From WGAL01 sp964570865 (GTDB lineage Bacteria; Bacteroidota; Ignavibacteria; Ignavibacteriales; Melioribacteraceae): a DNA stretch of 11,047 bases. The notes beneath the pieces are model-generated. The model searched no databases. It was not told the origin of the DNA and saw only the letters and a program-made list of their open reading frames with translations. Every line of letters starts with the position of its first letter. Within the stretch, counting starts at the first letter, position 1. The stretch is taken from assembly GCA_964570865.1 (NCBI GenBank), contig CAZMZM010000065.1:1-11047 (forward strand), read 5' to 3'. This document shows positions 7,801 to 11,047 of this stretch, piece after piece. The position numbers and the translations under genes are program-made.

Positions 7801-7908
7801 GTAATTGAGATTCAGCTTGTTAAATGCCAATCCTCCGAACAAAATAAACACAGCCAGGATAATTGTAGTAAGAACCGGACGCTTAACCGATATATCAGCT
7901 AGAAACAT
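4804..7908 (-). CDS. RND efflux permease, HAE1/AcrB-like, with altered proton-relay residues
   Basis: This 1034-residue inner-membrane pump is of normal length for the hydrophobe/amphiphile RND family, whose trimers drive drugs, bile salts or lipids out through a TolC-type channel. It shows the two-fold layout: TM1 about 11-30, large periplasmic loop 31-341, TM2-TM6 about 342-494, TM7 about 529-549, second loop 552-861, TM8-TM12 about 862-1017. Family signatures include FLADISVKRPV at the N-terminus, YPGAGPKETE (51-60), VVVIENIFRHKK (409-420) and TLTPMLASLMI (485-495). In TM4, where AcrB has D407 and D408, this protein has S406 and N407 (codons checked at 6688-6693). In TM10 the K940 equivalent is N929 (GIVVNNAILMLDY), and the R971 equivalent is K962. 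Acidic E413 and D936 remain in the membrane. It is the last gene of the efflux operon, with a perfect AGGAGG ribosome site. Substrate is unknown. Confidence 0.95.
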   Translation of the reverse strand: MFLADISVKRPVLTTIILAVFILFGGLAFNKLNLNYMPEVEVPYVTVTTIYPGAGPKETETLITKKIEDAVSTISEIKKIESYNMDGIAITILEFNLSKDVNVANQEVKDKVDQILNELPTDAKKPIVQKIDLKAMPIMDIVLSGNNIDPRTLYHIAGNKLKDRFSQIKGVADVKVSGGQEREIQVEFNNRMIFENYISLPQMLGILGAQNIDLPSGTFNIRNQEYSVRTKGRFQSIDEIKNLQVPTPFGNKRLGQIAKVIDGGKKIKQRIIFFDGATGISDSNAVRMSIIKSADGNEVIVADAVRKMLPEIKSELPDGLQLKIVSDNSVYTKSSVNDTLNNILLGILLTSLILFIFLFNIRSTIIVALSMPASIISTFLLFQWADMSLNMMSLMGISVSVGVLVSNSVVVIENIFRHKKMGNTRQEAAIKGTSEVAVAVIAATLTNVVVFLPIATMSSMVGRFMRELALAAAFSTLFSLIFSFTLTPMLASLMIRKDGKVGKLAKKMDDLFLSFDNFYGKLLASSLRNKLISWIIIGGAFILFVISVAYYGPKIGFDLIPQSDNGQIQVTVELPQEYNLNETGRVLATMENKIKSYPGITNIITNLGKTTDINLGSNFARMDINLVPVNEREHKLNYYISHFVRDFSNIPNARLITVDYKSFTSKNGTPVQFFVLGQNLDTLNTLKNQVMAKIHDVPGLINLDQSSRQGKPEITIFPKRNMLAETGITVQEIALTLRAGLEGIAATKYFEKGDEYDISVTMDRNSVDSPSKIGDIVLPSRRGSMFRISQLADIKFTNSYSKILHRDKFPAIMFSGSPAPGVPLGNVTNEINKRLAEIHFPQGYKVVWGGTAKMMTDMAKDMTFAFILAMLLTYMLLAAILESFIQPVFILLTVPLAIIGVLASLYYTHISFAITSLLAIIMLIGIVVNNAILMLDYTNQLVREKSYDVKRALIEACPTKFKPIIMSTIAIILGMLPLAIGVGSAGVEMRQPLGVVSIGGLLVSTILTLFVVPAFYYIFEDRKQKRRMDGKENG

Positions 7909-7923
7909 AATATTCCTCCTTTA
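7909..7923 (-). promoter_or_regulatory. Strong ribosome-binding site of the permease, abutting the upstream stop
   Basis: On the minus strand the membrane-fusion-protein gene ends in TAA (7923-7921). AGGAGG (7920-7915) follows directly, then six nt and the permease ATG. With the last A of the stop codon the match to the anti-SD is seven bases. The arrangement fixes the permease start and suggests tight, possibly coupled, translation with the adaptor gene. Confidence 0.85.
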
Positions 7924-8958
7924 TTTTACCGGTTTAATTTTAGTTCCGTTTTCCAACTTGGCAATCCCGACTGTAATCAGCGGGTCGTTTACATTTAAGC
8001 CTTTGGAAATTTCGTAATTAATTCCGTCTTCATTCGAAATTTCAACGTAACGTTTTACCGCTTTATCTCCGTTTGCAAGAAAAATAAAACTCCCCTTTTT
8101 GTCAAACATAACTACGTTACGCGGTACAACAATTGCGTTTTCATTTTCGTATGTTACAACCTCAACATCAGCTGTTACTCCGGGTAAAATCTCGCCTTTG
8201 CCGTTATCAAAAATTACATCGGCATAAAAAGCGGCTTTCATCGGATCAACTCCAATTGAAAAATCAGATACTCTTCCTTCAAATGTTTTTCCATTCGCAG
8301 TTGCAAAAACCTTCATCCCTTTCTTCATCCGGGATTTTTCATCAGCGGTAATCCAAATTCGGATTCTCATTTTGCTCAAATCCGCAATTGAGAAAAGCGG
8401 CGCTTTACTCTTTACGTTATCCCCTTCGTGAACCATCACGTTAGTAATTGTTCCGTTATAAGGAGCATTTAATTTTAACATATCTTTTACGATTGAAAAA
8501 TTTTGCTTAGCCACAATATACTGTGTTTCTACGCCGTCAAATTTTGCTTGAGCAATTTCACCCTTTTCGTAAAGGGCTTTCATACGGTTGTAAGTTTTTT
8601 CGGCATTATCAAAAGCCGCTTTTGCTTGAATGTATTGTGAACCGGGTTCGTCTGTCGGGAATTCCATTATTATATCATCCTTTTTAACATACTGACCCGG
8701 TTTTACCAATATTTTATCGATTCGTCCTCCAATCATTGCACCTACGGTAGTTTCACGGTAGCCTTTAAATTTGGCAATAAACTTAAGCCTCTTTTCAAAA
8801 CTTGTTTTTTCCGTTTTATTAATCACAACAGGAACGCCTTCCTTTTTTTGAATCTGTTCCATACTTTCGGATTTACTTTCATTATCCCCGGAACAGCCAA
8901 GCTGCAAAGAAATTCCGAGAACCAGAATGACGAATAACTTAATTTTACGAGTTAACAT
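7921..8958 (-). CDS. RND periplasmic adaptor (membrane fusion protein)
   Basis: This 345-residue adaptor would bridge the RND pump and the outer-membrane channel in the periplasm. The N-terminus is a signal peptide ending at LQLGC, so lipidation at C22 is likely, although Q19 at the -3 position is atypical for a lipobox. The next residue is Ser23. A low-complexity linker (about 24-40) leads to the first lipoyl half (VGAMIGGRIDKILVKPGQYV, 72-91), a short alpha-helical hairpin (about 105-160), the second lipoyl half (LNAPYNGTITNVMVHEGD, 163-180), a beta-barrel domain (about 198-270) and a membrane-proximal domain (about 275-345). The hairpin is short, so contact with the channel may be limited. 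It starts 29 nt after the channel gene, with AAGGTG (minus strand, 8968-8963) as ribosome site, and its stop abuts the permease ribosome site. It belongs with its two neighbours in one export complex. Confidence 0.93.
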   Translation of the reverse strand: MLTRKIKLFVILVLGISLQLGCSGDNESKSESMEQIQKKEGVPVVINKTEKTSFEKRLKFIAKFKGYRETTVGAMIGGRIDKILVKPGQYVKKDDIIMEFPTDEPGSQYIQAKAAFDNAEKTYNRMKALYEKGEIAQAKFDGVETQYIVAKQNFSIVKDMLKLNAPYNGTITNVMVHEGDNVKSKAPLFSIADLSKMRIRIWITADEKSRMKKGMKVFATANGKTFEGRVSDFSIGVDPMKAAFYADVIFDNGKGEILPGVTADVEVVTYENENAIVVPRNVVMFDKKGSFIFLANGDKAVKRYVEISNEDGINYEISKGLNVNDPLITVGIAKLENGTKIKPVK

Positions 8959-8987
8959 TTTTCACCTTTTTATTTTATCATTAAACT

Positions 8988-10424
8988 TTAGTCGGTTAAA
9001 TAATCTTTTACGCTTTCGTAATAGGCGGGATTAACGTTGCCGATCAAATCATCAAGCTCTGCTTTTGAAACCAAATAATCATGAACGGATTTTACATAAT
9101 TTGTTTTGGCGTTACTTAATGAAATTACCGCATCTTTTACTTCCAGTTCGGTAGCTGAGCCTTGTTTGTATTTATCTTCGGCAATTTTATATGCTTTTTC
9201 AGCCAGACTGATATTTTGTTTCATGGCGTCAATTTCCGCTTTTATTCTCTTTAACTCATTAAATTTCGCCTTTACGTTCATTACTGTTGCAGATTTCAGT
9301 AGTCTAATCTGTTCGTCTGTTTGCTGAGCCGTAATATCATCTTGCTGTAGTTTATGATATGTTCGCGTACCTTGAAATAGATTTATTGAAAATTGTACTC
9401 CAACCATCGAAGACGAATATGTGGAAAAATCCCATTTGTCGCTGGTTCCGGAGTAAGAGTAATTTCCAAATGCGGCAAGTGTAGGCCAGTAACCTCCGCG
9501 ATCAACCGCCGTAAACTCGTCGTCAAGTTTGCGTTTTATTTTTAAGGTTTTTAAGGTTAAATTGTTTTCTTCCGCCTGTGTAATTAAATCCTCTTCCGAA
9601 GATAAGTCTCCGTCGTTTAACTCCAAATCGCCGACAACTTCAATCTCACTTTCTTGAGGTAATTTAAGCAGAATTTTTAATCCGCTTTTTGCATTTGCCA
9701 CTATATTTTTCAATTGTCTGATTGCCGGACGAATATTAGCAATTTGGACTTCCGCATTCATTTTGTCAAAATCGGAAACCAAACCTTGAGCGTACATCGA
9801 TTTAATTATTTCAAGATGTTCATTGGCATTCTTATATTTCTCTTCGGTTATTTCCAACATTTTCTCCGAAAGCAACACTCCGTAGAATGCTTTCTTTGTA
9901 TCAACTGTAGTTTTTGAAATTGTTGTTTTTAGTTTTTCTTTGGCTAAATTCAAATAAATTTTCGTTGCTCCGATTCCGCGAAAAACCGATGAATTAAATA
10001 AAATCTGAGTAACCTGTATCTGACTTTGAAAACTGTTGGAAAGAGCAAACGACTGCAATTTGGTCTTCATTGGTAAAAACTTGGAAGGGTCATACGGAAT
10101 TACACCTTCGTCGAACAAAACTCCATAAGTAGCATTATTCAGCATAGCTTCGAAATCGGGAAATGCCATTTTGGGTTTTGAAATAAAATGTGATAGACTT
10201 GCCGATAAATCGACAGAAGGAAGCGCATAACCAAAAGCTTCCTTAACTGCCGCACGCGCTTTCTCAACATCAAGTTTGGCGATTTTTATATCGCTGTTAT
10301 TCCGCAGTGCAGTCGTGATTGCATCATCCAAAGTCAGCTTTTTAGTCTGACCTTTCAGCGGAATTACAATTATCAACAATACCAGAATCTGAACAAACAG
10401 AACCGATTTTTTTGATTTTGTCAT
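8988..10424 (-). CDS. TolC-family outer-membrane efflux channel
   Basis: This 478-residue outer-membrane factor should form a trimeric barrel with a long periplasmic helical tunnel and serve as exit duct for the RND pump. A signal peptide (KSKK then a long hydrophobic run, about 1-25) precedes LTLDDAITTALRNNSDIKIAK (30-50), the classic OEP start. Two OEP repeats follow, about 30-255 and 270-465. Both carry coiled-coil helices and a Y-x-x-G-x-x-[ST] turn: YAQGLVSDFD (211-220) and YKQGSATELEVKDA (419-432). The first repeat has an unusually long segment between its barrel strands (about 81-130, rich in P, F and D) with no counterpart in the second. This is probably an extended extracellular loop. 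The ribosome site AGGA (10437-10434, minus strand) overlaps the stop of the regulator gene. Gene order with the adaptor and pump supports the assignment. Confidence 0.93.
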   Translation of the reverse strand: MTKSKKSVLFVQILVLLIIVIPLKGQTKKLTLDDAITTALRNNSDIKIAKLDVEKARAAVKEAFGYALPSVDLSASLSHFISKPKMAFPDFEAMLNNATYGVLFDEGVIPYDPSKFLPMKTKLQSFALSNSFQSQIQVTQILFNSSVFRGIGATKIYLNLAKEKLKTTISKTTVDTKKAFYGVLLSEKMLEITEEKYKNANEHLEIIKSMYAQGLVSDFDKMNAEVQIANIRPAIRQLKNIVANAKSGLKILLKLPQESEIEVVGDLELNDGDLSSEEDLITQAEENNLTLKTLKIKRKLDDEFTAVDRGGYWPTLAAFGNYSYSGTSDKWDFSTYSSSMVGVQFSINLFQGTRTYHKLQQDDITAQQTDEQIRLLKSATVMNVKAKFNELKRIKAEIDAMKQNISLAEKAYKIAEDKYKQGSATELEVKDAVISLSNAKTNYVKSVHDYLVSKAELDDLIGNVNPAYYESVKDYLTD

Positions 10425-10435
10425 AATTGGTTTTC

Positions 10436-11044
10436 CTATTTTTTCTTTTTTAATCCATTTAAAATATATGCAAGATGTCTTCTGATTTGCTTAATGATAT
10501 TTTCGAAATTTACATCTTTAACAAACTCAGTTTGCGAATTCAAATAGTGATATGTAAAAATCGATGGAATCAGTTCGGCAATGTCCCGAGCTAATACTTC
10601 CGTATCATGAGCAATAAACTCCTTACTCTTAATTCCTTCATCCAATATTTTAGTAATTATCTCGATTTCCTTTTTCTGAAAATCAGGGAAGCTGTTTCTA
10701 ATAATTTTAGATATTTCAAGGTAAGAGGAAATTTTTACTGCATAGTCAGTCGTTCGTTGCATTATAAATTCAGAAAGACAATCAATCATCATAAAAAACT
10801 TTTCCGAAGACTGTTTGTTGGATTTGAGAATTTCCTCAGTCATCTCATAATGTTCGGCAATAGTATCTTCGATTATTTCTTTAAACAAAGCATCTTTGCT
10901 CTCAAAATAATAGTAGAGTGAGTTCTTCTTCATGTTAATCACACCGGCTATATCTTCCAATGTGGTTTTCTGATAACCAAACATTGCAAACGACTTAATG
11001 CCGGCGGCTTTTATCTTTTCACGTTTTGAATCAAATTTACTCAT
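10436..11044 (-). CDS. TetR-family transcriptional regulator, likely efflux-operon repressor
   Basis: This 202-residue protein has a normal TetR length. The N-terminal helix-turn-helix is clear: KREKIKAAGIKSFAMFGYQK (7-26), TTLEDIAGVINMKKNSLYYYF (27-47) with the LYYYF recognition-helix end, then ESKDALFKEII (48-58). The remaining ~140 residues are the variable helical ligand-binding and dimer domain. The C-terminus is a lysine run (LKKKK). It is the first visible gene of the operon, 11 nt ahead of the channel gene. By analogy with AcrR-type regulators it most likely represses this operon, itself included, until a pump substrate binds. That is inferred from position. The ATG lies three nt from the window edge, so its ribosome site, promoter and operator lie outside. 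An earlier in-frame start cannot be excluded, but MSKFDSKREK is a typical TetR N-terminus. Confidence 0.93.
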   Translation of the reverse strand: MSKFDSKREKIKAAGIKSFAMFGYQKTTLEDIAGVINMKKNSLYYYFESKDALFKEIIEDTIAEHYEMTEEILKSNKQSSEKFFMMIDCLSEFIMQRTTDYAVKISSYLEISKIIRNSFPDFQKKEIEIITKILDEGIKSKEFIAHDTEVLARDIAELIPSIFTYHYLNSQTEFVKDVNFENIIKQIRRHLAYILNGLKKKK

Positions 11045-11047
11045 TTC

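Overview
The window is an AT-rich bacterial contig, apparently a scaffolded assembly because it carries a run of exactly 100 N at 4443-4542. It encodes a Gram-negative cell envelope: a tripartite RND efflux system with a TolC-type outer-membrane channel, a TonB C-terminal domain, lipoprotein signals and a lytic transglycosylase. Protein style (TonB, MltF-like and efflux sequences) suggests the Bacteroidota/Chlorobi group. Several genes have clear Shine-Dalgarno sequences, including a perfect AGGAGG before the RND pump. That fits Ignavibacteria-like lineages better than Bacteroidia, but this placement is inference.

Left part (1-2779): a short open frame may be the end of an upstream gene (1-54). 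It is followed by a plus-strand secreted protein of unknown function with two lipocalin-like repeats (93-1283). Convergent to it is a minus-strand two-gene unit: an alpha/beta hydrolase (1985-2779) followed 14 nt later by a YqaA/DedA-type membrane protein (1356-1970).

Middle (2780-4803): a 173-nt divergent intergenic region leads to a plus-strand MltF-like lipoprotein, a solute-binding domain fused to a lytic transglycosylase domain (2953-4392). The assembly gap comes next, and then the last ~60 residues of a TonB-family protein whose start is lost in the gap. A strong hairpin at 4744-4772 separates this from the next operon.

Right part (4804-11044): a compact minus-strand operon reads tetR-like regulator, TolC-like channel, membrane fusion protein, RND permease, with gaps of 11, 29 and 12 nt, ending in a rho-independent terminator. 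The regulator is the likely local repressor and the other three build one export machine across both membranes. The permease has Ser-Asn in place of the TM4 Asp-Asp pair of AcrB, and Asn in place of the TM10 Lys, so the usual proton relay is not conserved. This is the most noteworthy observation here. I found no CRISPR array, insertion sequence, tRNA, rRNA or phage gene, and nothing that amounts to a new multi-gene system.
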